Source: Ruegeria profundi (lineage in GTDB: Bacteria > Pseudomonadota > Alphaproteobacteria > Rhodobacterales > Rhodobacteraceae). Taken from it: 64,000 nt of DNA. The position numbers and the translations under genes are program-made. Positions 35,658-44,511 of this stretch are shown here, piece after piece (position 1 is the stretch's first letter; the number at the start of each line of letters is the position of its first letter). The stretch spans positions 558,001 through 622,000 of the forward strand of contig NZ_LQBP01000001.1 of assembly GCF_001507545.1 (NCBI RefSeq). The letters are read 5' to 3'. The notes under the pieces were generated by a model. The model saw only the letters and a list, made by a program, of their open reading frames with translations. It did no database searches and was not told the DNA's origin.

Positions 35658-36803
35658 TCACAACGCGGCTTTGAACAATGCGGTCAGGTTCTCTTCAGTC
35701 AACTCAATCGGGTTGCCGCCACAGGACGGGTCGATAATCGCGCCTTTGACAAGTTCGGGGATCGAAGCCTCGGTCACGCCCAGATCGGACAGCTTGCGCG
35801 GAATGCCCAGAGCATCGTTAAAGTCCTGCACAAACGCCCGGAAGCCGTCGAACCCGCCGTCAATGCCAAGATAGGCCGCTGCAGCGCCGAACCTGTCGGC
35901 GATGGCGGGTGCGTTGAACTCCAGCACAGCGGGCATGCAGACCGCGTTGGTGGTGCCGTGATGGGTGTTGAAGACCGCACCGACCGGATGGCTCATGGCG
36001 TGGATCGCACCAAGACCTTTCTGGAAGGCGGTGGCGCCCATGGCGGCCGCGCTCATCATCTGGGCACGGGCTTCGATGTCGGTGCCATCGGCATAGGCGC
36101 GCGGCAGATATTCTTTGACCAACCGCATCCCTTCCAGCGCGATGCCCTGGCTCATTGGGTGGTAATGCGGGCTGGAATACGCCTCAACGCAGTGCGCAAA
36201 CGCATCAAGGCCGGTCCCGGCGGTGATAAATTTAGGCATACCCACAGTAAGTTCGGGGTCGCAGATCACCACGGTCGGCAGGACCTTGGGGTGAAAGATG
36301 ATCTTCTTGGCGTGGGTTTCAGAGTTGGTGATGACGCTGGCGCGGCCCACCTCAGATCCCGTCCCGGCGGTTGTGGGCACGGCGATGATCGGCGCGATGG
36401 CGTCGGCATCGGCACGCGTCCACCAATCGCCGATATCCTCGAAATCCCAGACGGGCCGTGTCTGACCGGCCATGAAGGCCACCATCTTGCCCAGATCCAG
36501 ACCCGAGCCGCCGCCAAAGGCGATCACACCGTCATGGCCGCCCGCGTTATAAGCCGCAACCCCGGCAGCGAGGTTCTGCTCATTTGGGTTCGGGTCCACG
36601 TCGCTGAACAGGCCACGGCCAAGACCGGCAGCCTCCATGATATCCAGCGTGGCTGTGGTGATTGGCAGATCGGCCAGCCCCTTGTCGGTGACCAGCAGGG
36701 GCTTCTTCATGCCAGCAGTCGCGCAGGCCTCGGGCAATTCCTTGATCCGGCCAGCGCCGAACTTGATCGCGGTCGGGTAGGACCAGTTTCCAACAAGGCT
36801 CAT
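35658..36803 (-). CDS. Iron-containing alcohol dehydrogenase
   Basis: 381 residues of the group III family. GGGSGLDLGK and TTAGTGSEVGR bind NAD, and the metal ligands are Asp in CDPELTVGMP's region and His in HCVEAYSS, MSHPVGAVFNTHHG. It should oxidise a primary alcohol or reduce an aldehyde. The ATG at 36803 overlaps the aldehyde dehydrogenase stop (ATGA) and follows AAAGGTGAC. It is last in the catabolic operon and is followed by a terminator. Confidence 0.92.
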   Translation of the reverse strand: MSLVGNWSYPTAIKFGAGRIKELPEACATAGMKKPLLVTDKGLADLPITTATLDIMEAAGLGRGLFSDVDPNPNEQNLAAGVAAYNAGGHDGVIAFGGGSGLDLGKMVAFMAGQTRPVWDFEDIGDWWTRADADAIAPIIAVPTTAGTGSEVGRASVITNSETHAKKIIFHPKVLPTVVICDPELTVGMPKFITAGTGLDAFAHCVEAYSSPHYHPMSQGIALEGMRLVKEYLPRAYADGTDIEARAQMMSAAAMGATAFQKGLGAIHAMSHPVGAVFNTHHGTTNAVCMPAVLEFNAPAIADRFGAAAAYLGIDGGFDGFRAFVQDFNDALGIPRKLSDLGVTEASIPELVKGAIIDPSCGGNPIELTEENLTALFKAAL

Positions 36804-38182
36804 GATGTCACCTTTTTCAGATGGTAGGATTTGGGACGGGTCAGGTTGTGATAGCCGATCACGGACAACCCACCACCGCGTCCGGTGTTCTTGCACCCTG
36901 TCCAGCACAGTCCCGGATCAAGGTAATCCGCGCGGTTCATGAACACTGTGCCAGTCTCAACAGCGTCGCCCACCCGCGCGGCGCGGTCCACATCGCGCGT
37001 CCAGAGCGAGGCGGTCAGCCCGAACTCGCTGTCATTCATCAGCGCAATCGCCTCCTCATCCGAGGATACTTTCATGATGCCGACAACCGGGCCAAAGCTT
37101 TCATCCCGCATCACCCGCATGTCGTGGGTGACATTGGTCAGGATCTGGGGAGTCAGATACGCGCCGCCGTCATCTTCAGGGAAGGTATCGATATGGGGCA
37201 TGGCCCCGGCTTCAACCGCCTCGGCGATCTGCTCGCGCACCTCGTCGGCAAAGCGCACATTGGCCATGGGGCCAATCGTCGTTTCAGGGTCCAGCGGATT
37301 GCCCAGCTTGTACCCTTTCACGATCTCAACCGCCTTGGCGACAAAATCGTCATAAAGGCTCTCATGAACGTAAATCCGCTCGATCCCGCAGCAGCACTGG
37401 CCCGAGTTGAACATGGCACCGTCGATCAGCGTGTCGACCGCAGCATCCAGATCGGCATCCTCCATGACATAGCCGGGGTCCTTGCCACCCAGTTCGGTAC
37501 CCACGCCGGTAAATGTTCCCGCCGCCGCGCGTTCCATCGCCTGACCACCGCCCACTGAACCGGTGAAATTCACAAAGTCGAACGCATTCCCCGCGATCAG
37601 ATCGTTGGTCACATCATGGCTCAGGAACACATTCTGGAACACGTCCTCGGGCACGCCCGCAGAGTGGAAAGCCCGCGCCATACGCTCACCCACCAACAGT
37701 GTTTGCGTTGCATGCTTCAGGATCACCGTGTTGCCCGCGATCAGCGCAGGCACAACCGTGTTGATCGCCGTCATATATGGATAGTTCCAAGGCGCCACCA
37801 CGAAAACCACGCCATGCGGGATACGCTTAATATAGCGCTTGAAAGTCTCATCCTCACTCACCGGGATATCCGCCAGCGACTCCTGCGCGATCTGGGCCAT
37901 ATGGCTGGCGCGCTCGTTGAAACCGCCGAACTCACCGCCATAGCGCACCGGACGGCCCATCATATGGGCCAGTTCGGGCACGATCTCGTCATTCATCGCA
38001 CCAACAGCGGCCACACCTGCCATCACGAGGTTGATCCTCTCTTGCAGGGGCCGTGCGGCCCAACCTGTCTGCGCCGCCCTCGCCCGCTGCGCTGCCTCAA
38101 ACGCCGCCGCGCGCGAAAGCGTTTCCCGCTCGGCATAAACCGACCCATCGATCGGCGAGATGCATTTCAACATCTGCACCAT
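36800..38182 (-). CDS. Aldehyde dehydrogenase family protein
   Basis: 460 residues. The nucleophile Cys lies in FNSGQCCCGIERIY, the general base in TELGGKDPG and NAD contacts in PWNYP and FTGSVGGG. The three consecutive Cys are unusual; which is catalytic is not certain, though the second is in the canonical position. It oxidises an aldehyde to a carboxylate, presumably that made by the neighbouring alcohol dehydrogenase. The ATG at 38182 has GGAG 5 bases before it, preferred over a GTG at 38188. Confidence 0.92.
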   Translation of the reverse strand: MVQMLKCISPIDGSVYAERETLSRAAAFEAAQRARAAQTGWAARPLQERINLVMAGVAAVGAMNDEIVPELAHMMGRPVRYGGEFGGFNERASHMAQIAQESLADIPVSEDETFKRYIKRIPHGVVFVVAPWNYPYMTAINTVVPALIAGNTVILKHATQTLLVGERMARAFHSAGVPEDVFQNVFLSHDVTNDLIAGNAFDFVNFTGSVGGGQAMERAAAGTFTGVGTELGGKDPGYVMEDADLDAAVDTLIDGAMFNSGQCCCGIERIYVHESLYDDFVAKAVEIVKGYKLGNPLDPETTIGPMANVRFADEVREQIAEAVEAGAMPHIDTFPEDDGGAYLTPQILTNVTHDMRVMRDESFGPVVGIMKVSSDEEAIALMNDSEFGLTASLWTRDVDRAARVGDAVETGTVFMNRADYLDPGLCWTGCKNTGRGGGLSVIGYHNLTRPKSYHLKKVTS

Positions 38183-38217
38183 GTTCACTCCATTCTTAAA
38201 AAAGAGCAGGTCCCCTG

Positions 38218-38268
38218 CTTCATCTGGCCAAAAATATCCCGGGGAGCGCGAGGGGCTGGCCCCTCGCT
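38218..38268. repeat. Dispersed intergenic palindromic repeat, copy 3
   Basis: It matches copies 1 and 2 over about 50 bases (CTTCATCTGGCC, AAATATCCCGGGG, GCGAGGGGCTGGCCCCTCGC). It lies between the ligase and aldehyde dehydrogenase genes of the same operon, so transcription passes through it. Confidence 0.85.
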
Positions 38269-38277
38269 TCCGCCAGT

Positions 38278-39630
38278 TCAGGCCCGCTCAAACCCGCGGG
38301 CAACTTCCCAATCCGTCACGACACGTTCAAATTCCTCGATCTCGACCTCGGCAGCGCGTGTATAGTGATCGACAACATCATCCCCCATGGCGGCCCGCAA
38401 CATGGCCGAGCCATGCAGCGCATCCCGCGCCGCGCGCAAGGTGCCGGGGATAAGCCCGGTTTCGCCTTGGTAGACGTCCCCCGTGGTGGGGGGTTGCAAC
38501 TCCAGTTCTTCTTCGATGCCCGCAATCCCTGCGGCCAGCATCCCGGCCATCGCCAAATAGGGGTTCATGTCCGAGCCCGGAATACGGCATTCGATACGAA
38601 CGGCCTTGGTCCCGTCACCGCACAGGCGGAACCCAGCCGTGCGGTTGTCCACCGACCAGATGATCCGTGTCGGCGCAAAGGTGCCCTTCATGAACCGTTT
38701 GTAGCTGTTGATGTAGGGCGCCATGAAATAGGTATAATCGGCAGCGTACTTCAGCAGGCCGGCCATATAGTGTTTCATCAGCGCCGACATGCCCAATTCG
38801 TCCGCCTCATCAAAAAATGCTGGCCTGCCGTCGGCCCATAGCGACTGGTGCACATGGCTGGAACTGCCGACCTTGTCATGATGCCATTTCGGTAGGAAGG
38901 TGGCCGCGTGACCATGTTGCCATGCGATCTCTTTCACCGCGTTCTTGGCGATCGAGTGATACTCGGCGGTCTCCATCGCGGGCGCGTATTTGATGTTCAG
39001 TTCTTCCTGCCCGGTCTCAGCTTCGCCCTTGGAGTTCTCGACCGGAATGCCCGCGTTCCACAGATGGTTGCGGATCGGGCGCATTACGTGTTCTTCCTTG
39101 GTGGTCTGAAGGATGTGATAGTCTTCGTTGTAGCCCGAGATCGGCTCAAGATCGCGGAACCCTTCCTTGCGGATCTGGTCAAAGCTTTTCTCGAACAGGA
39201 AGAATTCCAGTTCGGTCGCGCACATCGCGTCATAGCCCATCGCCTTCAGACGGTTGACCTGCTTTTTCAGGATCGACCGGGGCGCGTGCGGCACTTCTTC
39301 GTGCGTGTGATGATCCAGCACATCGCACATCACCATCACCGTACCGTCCAGCCAAGGCACCGGGCGCAGCGTATCCAGGTCAGGCTTCATGACATAGTCG
39401 CCATAACCACGTTCCCAGCTGGTCGAGGCATAGCCATCAGGCGTCGCCATCTCAAGATCGGTGGCAAGCAGATAGTTGCAGCAATGCGTTTCCTCCCACG
39501 CGCCAGCCACGAAATGACCCGCATGAAACCGCTTGCCCATCAAGCGACCCTGCATATCCACCATACACACCAGAACCGTGTCCACGGACCCATCAGATAC
39601 CTGCGTCTTGAGATGTTCAAACGTGAGCAT
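38278..39630 (-). CDS. Glutamine synthetase family ligase of the TRAP operon
   Basis: 450 residues; N-terminal VDMQGRLMGKR, then ATELEFFLFEKS, EAETGQEELNIKY, GSSSHVHQSL, NSYKRFMKGT, RIECRIPGSDMNPY. The EAETGQEE glutamates and SHVHQ His are metal ligands. It differs from the two ligases at 0-3 kb. In family terms it is a gamma-glutamylamide synthetase; the amine is unknown. It follows the TRAP binding-protein gene and precedes the aldehyde and alcohol dehydrogenases. Confidence 0.88.
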   Translation of the reverse strand: MLTFEHLKTQVSDGSVDTVLVCMVDMQGRLMGKRFHAGHFVAGAWEETHCCNYLLATDLEMATPDGYASTSWERGYGDYVMKPDLDTLRPVPWLDGTVMVMCDVLDHHTHEEVPHAPRSILKKQVNRLKAMGYDAMCATELEFFLFEKSFDQIRKEGFRDLEPISGYNEDYHILQTTKEEHVMRPIRNHLWNAGIPVENSKGEAETGQEELNIKYAPAMETAEYHSIAKNAVKEIAWQHGHAATFLPKWHHDKVGSSSHVHQSLWADGRPAFFDEADELGMSALMKHYMAGLLKYAADYTYFMAPYINSYKRFMKGTFAPTRIIWSVDNRTAGFRLCGDGTKAVRIECRIPGSDMNPYLAMAGMLAAGIAGIEEELELQPPTTGDVYQGETGLIPGTLRAARDALHGSAMLRAAMGDDVVDHYTRAAEVEIEEFERVVTDWEVARGFERA

Positions 39631-39681
39631 GTGCCACCCTTATCCTTGCCGATGCCTGATCATCGGCCCTGTGTTCCGTTT

Positions 39682-39707
39682 GACCCGCCCCGAAACCGGG
39701 GCGGGTC
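39682..39707 (-). other. Strong hairpin after the TRAP binding-protein gene
   Basis: Eleven-bp perfect arms (GACCCGCCCCG/CGGGGCGGGTC) with a 4-base loop lie in the 91-base gap between the binding-protein gene and the ligase gene, on one strand. No T-run follows on the minus strand. Such hairpins often protect the upstream mRNA 3' end, giving more binding protein than enzyme. Confidence 0.6.
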
Positions 39708-39721
39708 GAATTGGCGACCCC

Positions 39722-40756
39722 TTAACCGTAACGGTAGGGGCGTCCAGCTTTCTGCATATCGGCGTTGTACTTCTTGATGATCTCGACAACCTTCGCCTTC
39801 GTCTCAGATTCGGCTGCGATTTCATCCCAGAACTCCACGGCGGCGGCTTCGACCTGTGCCCATTCCTCGTCCGGGATCGAGGTCAGCTGCATCTTATCGC
39901 CATTCACTCGCAGCGATGCCTCGCCGCCCCAATACCACCACTGGCGGTAGTAATGCGACTGGTCGGTGCAGACGCGGAACAGCGTCTGCAAGTCTTCCGG
40001 CAGTTCATTCCAGCGGTCCATGTTGGCAAAGAACGACCCTGCCCAAGCACCCGAGATGTTGTTGGTCAGGAAATAGTTGGTCACATCGGCCCAACCGACG
40101 GTGTAGTCTTCGGTGATGCCCGACCATGCGATGCCGTCCAACTCGCCGGTCTGCACGGCGACTTCGATATCTTCCCACGGCAACGTAACAGGCACCACGC
40201 CGAACTGAGACAGGAACCGGCCCGCAGTCGGGAAGGTAAAGACGCGCTTGCCCTGTAGATCCGCGAGGCTGTTGATCGGGTCCTTGGTGGCAAAGTGGCA
40301 CGGATCCCACGCCCCGGCACTGATGTGTTTTACACCGACCTTTGAGTATTCTTCGTCCCAGATCTCGTTCAGGCCGTACTGGTTGAACAACACCGGAACA
40401 TCCAGAGAATAGCGGGATGCAAACGGAAAATACCCGCCGAAAACGGTAACTTCGGTGGGCGACGCCATCGAGTCATCGTCCGATTGAACCGCGTCGATAG
40501 TTCCCTTCTGCATGGCGCGGAACAGCTCGCCCGTGGGAACAAGCTGGTCGGCATAGAACAGCTCGATCTGCATCCGGTCGCCGGCGATCTGGTTGAACAT
40601 CTTGATCGCCGGGTCGATCACATGCTCAGCCAGCGCCGGACCAGCATAGGTCTGCATCCGCCATGTGATCGTGTTCTGGGCCAGCGCGGGCGTGGCCAAA
40701 GGCGCAGCGGCGACGCCAACACCGGCAGTCTTTAGAAACTTACGTCTTGTAGTCAT
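39722..40756 (-). CDS. dctP: TRAP transporter solute-binding protein (DctP family)
   Basis: 344 residues with a twin-arginine signal (MTTRRKFLKTAG...ATPALAQ). LQGKRVFTFPTAGRFLSQFG is the ligand Arg region. An export via Tat implies folding before export, common in this family. Substrate class cannot be read; the neighbouring ligase and dehydrogenases suggest a small amine or amino alcohol, or a carboxylate. The ATG at 40756 has GAGAGG upstream; a start at 40792 lies further. Confidence 0.9.
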   Translation of the reverse strand: MTTRRKFLKTAGVGVAAAPLATPALAQNTITWRMQTYAGPALAEHVIDPAIKMFNQIAGDRMQIELFYADQLVPTGELFRAMQKGTIDAVQSDDDSMASPTEVTVFGGYFPFASRYSLDVPVLFNQYGLNEIWDEEYSKVGVKHISAGAWDPCHFATKDPINSLADLQGKRVFTFPTAGRFLSQFGVVPVTLPWEDIEVAVQTGELDGIAWSGITEDYTVGWADVTNYFLTNNISGAWAGSFFANMDRWNELPEDLQTLFRVCTDQSHYYRQWWYWGGEASLRVNGDKMQLTSIPDEEWAQVEAAAVEFWDEIAAESETKAKVVEIIKKYNADMQKAGRPYRYG

Positions 40757-40808
40757 GTCAATTTCCTCTCTGTTGAAGTTACCTGTGCCCATTCACCGGG
40801 CATTCTTG

Positions 40809-42128
40809 TTAGTTTCCATAGACATAACCGGGCAGCCAAAGGGCAATATCCGGAAATACCATTATTATTATCAAGGCGAGAACCATCACTCCGACAAACG
40901 GAACGATCGAGCGGTAAATGTCTCTCAACCCGATCTCGGGCGGTGCCATTGCGCGCATGAGAAACAGGTTATAGCCAAACGGCGGCGTCATATAGGCAAT
41001 CTGAGTGGTGATCGTATAAAGCACCCCGTACCAGATCAGATCAAACCCCAGCGCGCCTACCAGCGGTACGTAAAGCGGGGCCACAATAACCAACATGGCC
41101 GTGTCGTCCAGAAACGTACCCATGACGATAAAGCTCAGCTGCATCAGGATCAGGATCATCCACGGCGACAAACCAAGCTGTTCGGTGAACAGATTCTCGA
41201 TAGCCTTGACTGCACCCAGCCCGTCGAACACCGCCCCGAAACCCAGTGCCGCCAAGATGATCCACATAAACATGCAAGAGATTGCGAGCGTCTGCTTGGT
41301 GCAGTCTTCAAAGATTTTCCATGTCATCCGGCGTTTGATGACTGACACGACCAAAGCGGTCAGCGCGCCGATGGCCGAGCTTTCGACCAGCGAGGTCCAG
41401 CCATTTACAAACGGCACCATCATCGCGGCGAAGATGATCAGCGGCAGTGCCCCTGCCCCCAGCAGCCGGATTTTTTCGGACCACGGCACCTCATGCGCGT
41501 CTTCCATCGCAGGGCCAAGCTGTGGCTGAATGCGACAGCGCAGCCAGATATACACGATAAACAGACCCGCCATCAGCAAGCCCGGCAAGATACCGGCCAG
41601 CCAAAGTTGCCCGACCGGCTGCCGCGCGATCATGGCGTAAAGCACCAGCACGACCGAGGGCGGCACGAGGATACCAAGGCTTGACCCGGCCTGAATGACT
41701 CCGGTCACCATCGTCTTGTCATAGCCGCGCCGCAACAGCTCGGGCAACGCGATGGTTGCACCAATGGCCATACCAGCGACACTCAGACCGTTCATGGCCG
41801 ACACCAGAACCATCAGGCCAATGGTTCCAATCGCCAGCCCGCCATTTACTGGCCCCATCCAGACATGGAACATTCGATACAGGTCATCGGCCAAACGGCT
41901 TTCCGACAGCACATAGCCCATGAAAATAAACATCGGCAGTGTCAGCAGTGGATACCACTTCATCAATTTCATCGCCGCGGAAAACGTGATGTCCTGACCC
42001 CCGGTTCCCCACAGCGCCAATGCAGCGATCGTCGCAACCGCACCTATGGCACCAAACACACGCTGCCCTGTGAACAGCATCAGCATCATCAAGGCGAACA
42101 TGAAGATGGCAATAAATTCCTGGCTCAT
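40809..42128 (-). CDS. dctM: TRAP transporter large permease (DctM)
   Basis: 439 residues, about 12 membrane helices with the DctM family pattern (VSAMNGLSVAGMAIGAT, SSLGILVPPSVVLVLYAMI, PPFGYNLFLMRAMAP). It uses a Na+ gradient with DctQ and the binding protein. The ATG at 42128 overlaps the dctQ stop (ATGA), so translation is coupled; an ATG at 42260 would overlap most of the dctQ end. Confidence 0.93.
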   Translation of the reverse strand: MSQEFIAIFMFALMMLMLFTGQRVFGAIGAVATIAALALWGTGGQDITFSAAMKLMKWYPLLTLPMFIFMGYVLSESRLADDLYRMFHVWMGPVNGGLAIGTIGLMVLVSAMNGLSVAGMAIGATIALPELLRRGYDKTMVTGVIQAGSSLGILVPPSVVLVLYAMIARQPVGQLWLAGILPGLLMAGLFIVYIWLRCRIQPQLGPAMEDAHEVPWSEKIRLLGAGALPLIIFAAMMVPFVNGWTSLVESSAIGALTALVVSVIKRRMTWKIFEDCTKQTLAISCMFMWIILAALGFGAVFDGLGAVKAIENLFTEQLGLSPWMILILMQLSFIVMGTFLDDTAMLVIVAPLYVPLVGALGFDLIWYGVLYTITTQIAYMTPPFGYNLFLMRAMAPPEIGLRDIYRSIVPFVGVMVLALIIIMVFPDIALWLPGYVYGN

Positions 42129-42709
42129 GCCCGCTGCACCCCGATCTCCTGCCCGTTGAGCCGGGCTATGTCTTTGAAAAATTCCGATATCGCCTGCAGC
42201 AGCATCAGGAAAAAGCCGAACACCATGATGGCTTTGATCGGCCAGATATAGGGGCGCCATGCGGTCGAGGATCGCTCAAGCCGTCCGATCTCTTCACTGC
42301 CCGACAATAGGCCTAAGAAGTACGAAAGCGGCTGATCCCCCCAATAGCCAAGACTATACGCAGTTGAGCCCAACCCGCCGTATAGAAGAACGCCCAGATA
42401 CAGGATCAACAGAAGAACCGTGAAAGCATCGAACCACGCTTTCTTGCGTGGGCTCCAGTTATGATAAAACAGGTCCATCCTTACGTTCGACCCCATCTGG
42501 ATCGAATATGGCCCGCCCACGATGTAATAGGTCACCATCGCGAACTGCGCCACTTCAAGCGTCCAAAGCGAAGGCAGGAAGAAGGTCTTCGAGATCGAGG
42601 ACCAAAGCAGGATTCCCATCAACGCGAACAGGCCCCACATCATCACGCGACCGATCCGATAGTTTACCGCGTCGACGACGCGCACATATGCCGCCATCGC
42701 CCCGATCAT
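42125..42709 (-). CDS. dctQ: TRAP transporter small permease (DctQ)
   Basis: 194 residues with about four membrane helices (about 20-40, 52-75, 95-117, 145-165). WGLFALMGILLWSSISKTFF is the first; VAQFAMVTYYIVGGPYSI the second. It joins the large permease and the binding protein. The ATG at 42709 overlaps the amidohydrolase stop by four bases. Confidence 0.9.
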   Translation of the reverse strand: MIGAMAAYVRVVDAVNYRIGRVMMWGLFALMGILLWSSISKTFFLPSLWTLEVAQFAMVTYYIVGGPYSIQMGSNVRMDLFYHNWSPRKKAWFDAFTVLLLILYLGVLLYGGLGSTAYSLGYWGDQPLSYFLGLLSGSEEIGRLERSSTAWRPYIWPIKAIMVFGFFLMLLQAISEFFKDIARLNGQEIGVQRA

Positions 42710-43482
42710 GCCGCTCCCCTGTCTTGGAACCCTGCCAGCGTTTGGGTGATCCACGACACAAGACGCTCGGCCATCACGCGTTGCTGGTCCGGCGTGCGGA
42801 TCAAATCATTCCGAACCTCGATCATCACATTCGCCAACCCGTTCGGCAGAGCCTGCGCATCCAATGTGTGCGCCACCCCGTCCGCGGCCGAATAGGGTTC
42901 ATTTAAACGCGTTACATGTGGCAGATCATCAGGCACCGTTGCCATCATCGCCATTGCAAACCGGTCGTCGCGCCCATGCAGGATGCCCAGCTCTACCTCT
43001 CTTTTGCGGCCATGATAAACCGGGGTAAAGCTGTGCACAGTTACCATCAGCTTTAGCGAGGGACGGTGTTTCTTGATCTGGTCTGACACTGCAGTCGAAA
43101 ACGGGATGTAGATGTTCTTGATGCGGGCTTGCCGCTCATCCGGTGTCATCGCGATGTTGGCGGGAATGTCGTAGTGTTCGCTTTTGACCGGCATCGCGCC
43201 TGCGGCCTCGGGCGGGCGGTTGCAGTCATAAACAAGTCGCGAAACTCCACCATGGACCAAGGGCGCTTGCAACAGTTCCGACATATGCTGCGCAACACCC
43301 AACGCACCCGGGTCCCAGGCAATGTGACTGCTCAGCGTTTCGGACGCCAATCCCATATCACCCAGGTATTCAGGGATGCGGTTGGACGCGTGTTCGCACA
43401 CCAGCAGCACCAAAGCTGTGCCGTCCGCCCTGTCCGTGTGAACAACCGTTCCAAAGTCCAATGTGCCGTCCTGCGATTCCAT
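42706..43482 (-). CDS. N-formylglutamate amidohydrolase family enzyme
   Basis: 258 residues, PF05013-type zinc hydrolase. CEHASNRIPE, SRLVYDCNRPPE, VTVHSFTPVYHG and EVRNDLIR are the family motifs. Family members (HutG and relatives) hydrolyse N-acyl-glutamate or related amides. The only reasonable ATG is 43482; upstream starts at 43518 (poor spacing) and 43551 (TTG) are possible. It is first in the operon. Here I infer cleavage of a gamma-glutamyl or formyl intermediate, not histidine catabolism, as no other hut gene is near. Confidence 0.85.
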   Translation of the reverse strand: MESQDGTLDFGTVVHTDRADGTALVLLVCEHASNRIPEYLGDMGLASETLSSHIAWDPGALGVAQHMSELLQAPLVHGGVSRLVYDCNRPPEAAGAMPVKSEHYDIPANIAMTPDERQARIKNIYIPFSTAVSDQIKKHRPSLKLMVTVHSFTPVYHGRKREVELGILHGRDDRFAMAMMATVPDDLPHVTRLNEPYSAADGVAHTLDAQALPNGLANVMIEVRNDLIRTPDQQRVMAERLVSWITQTLAGFQDRGAA

Positions 43483-43616
43483 GAAAGAAGTCTGCGGAAA
43501 AAATTCCACACGACGCATTCCCCTGTCAATATTTTTCCTGTACAAATTCAATCACACCTTGTCGTGCTGAAAAATTTTTAACATGCGCGATTAAAACCTA
43601 AGCAGGAGGACCCAGG
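43483..43616. promoter_or_regulatory. Divergent control region, amidohydrolase operon and RpiR gene
   Basis: A 134-base AT-rich gap between divergent genes. It holds a 10-base palindrome AAAAATTTTT at 43570-43579, a GAAAAAT-like element at about 43531 (reverse strand) and the AGGAGG of the regulator. RpiR-family operators are often AT-rich GAAA-type dyads, so these are the candidates for autoregulation and operon control; that is inference. Confidence 0.4.
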
Positions 43617-44486
43617 GTGCGGGTAACGGACAGGCTGCTGGCCCATCGGGATGAAATGACCCCATCCGAAAGGCAACTGATAAGTGTGCTGCTGGACGAC
43701 TATCCCATGGCTGGTCTGGGCAGCATCACCGAGCTGGCCAGTTCGGCGTCGGTTTCCACAACGACCGTCGCACGTATGCTGCAAAAGACCGGGTTCGATG
43801 GCTATCCGCAGTTCCAAGCCGCCCTGCGCGGTGAAGTGAAAGAGATGATCTCGGGACCTGCTGCAAAGCGGAACGTCTGGCAGAACGACCTGCCCGAGGA
43901 ACACATCCTGAACCGCTATTCCCAGCAGGCGCTGGCCAATCAAAAACGTACGATTGATGAGGTCGACCCGGCAGAGTTCGACAGTTTCTGCAATCTGCTC
44001 AGCGACCCCAAGCGGCGCATCTTTATCACCGGGGGCCGTATTACCGGGGCGTTGGCGCAATACCTGTACCTGCACCTGCAAATGATACGCCCCGACGTGA
44101 GAATGCTGCCCTTTGCAGCCTCTTGGACGCATGACCTGCTGGACGTGCGCAAAGATGACGTGTTGATCGCGCTGGATGTGCGGCGCTATGAGAATTCGAC
44201 AATGTTGATCGGGCAATTGTGCCAAGAGCGTCAGGCCAAGATCGTTCTGTTCACCGACCAGTGGCGTTCCCCCATTCACAGGTTGGCCGAGCATACTTTT
44301 GCGGCACGGATCGCTGTGCCTTCTGCGTGGGACTCGATGTCTGCCATCCTGATGCTGATGGAATGCGTGATTGCCGAAGTTCAGGAACGCCTGTGGGATT
44401 CGGTGAAAGAGCGCACGGACGAGCTGGAACAGGCGTTTGACCGTACAAAACTGTTCCGGAAGTTCGGCCAAAGCTCTGGGCCTTAG
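43617..44486 (+). CDS. MurR/RpiR family transcriptional regulator
   Basis: 289 residues. N-terminal HTH_6 (LASSASVSTTTVARMLQKTGFDGYPQFQAAL) and a C-terminal SIS domain (IFITGGRITGALAQYLYLHLQ, LIALDVRRYENSTM). SIS domains of this family sense phosphorylated or other small metabolites. The GTG start follows AGGAGG. It is divergent from the TRAP operon and most likely its regulator. Confidence 0.92.
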   Translation: MRVTDRLLAHRDEMTPSERQLISVLLDDYPMAGLGSITELASSASVSTTTVARMLQKTGFDGYPQFQAALRGEVKEMISGPAAKRNVWQNDLPEEHILNRYSQQALANQKRTIDEVDPAEFDSFCNLLSDPKRRIFITGGRITGALAQYLYLHLQMIRPDVRMLPFAASWTHDLLDVRKDDVLIALDVRRYENSTMLIGQLCQERQAKIVLFTDQWRSPIHRLAEHTFAARIAVPSAWDSMSAILMLMECVIAEVQERLWDSVKERTDELEQAFDRTKLFRKFGQSSGP

Positions 44487-44511
44487 TTCCAAAGTGATAC
44501 AATAGAATGTG

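Noticed and set aside
42706..43482. Histidine catabolism gene hutG
   Set aside because: No hutU, hutH, hutI or hutC in the area; the operon is a TRAP/ligase/dehydrogenase unit.
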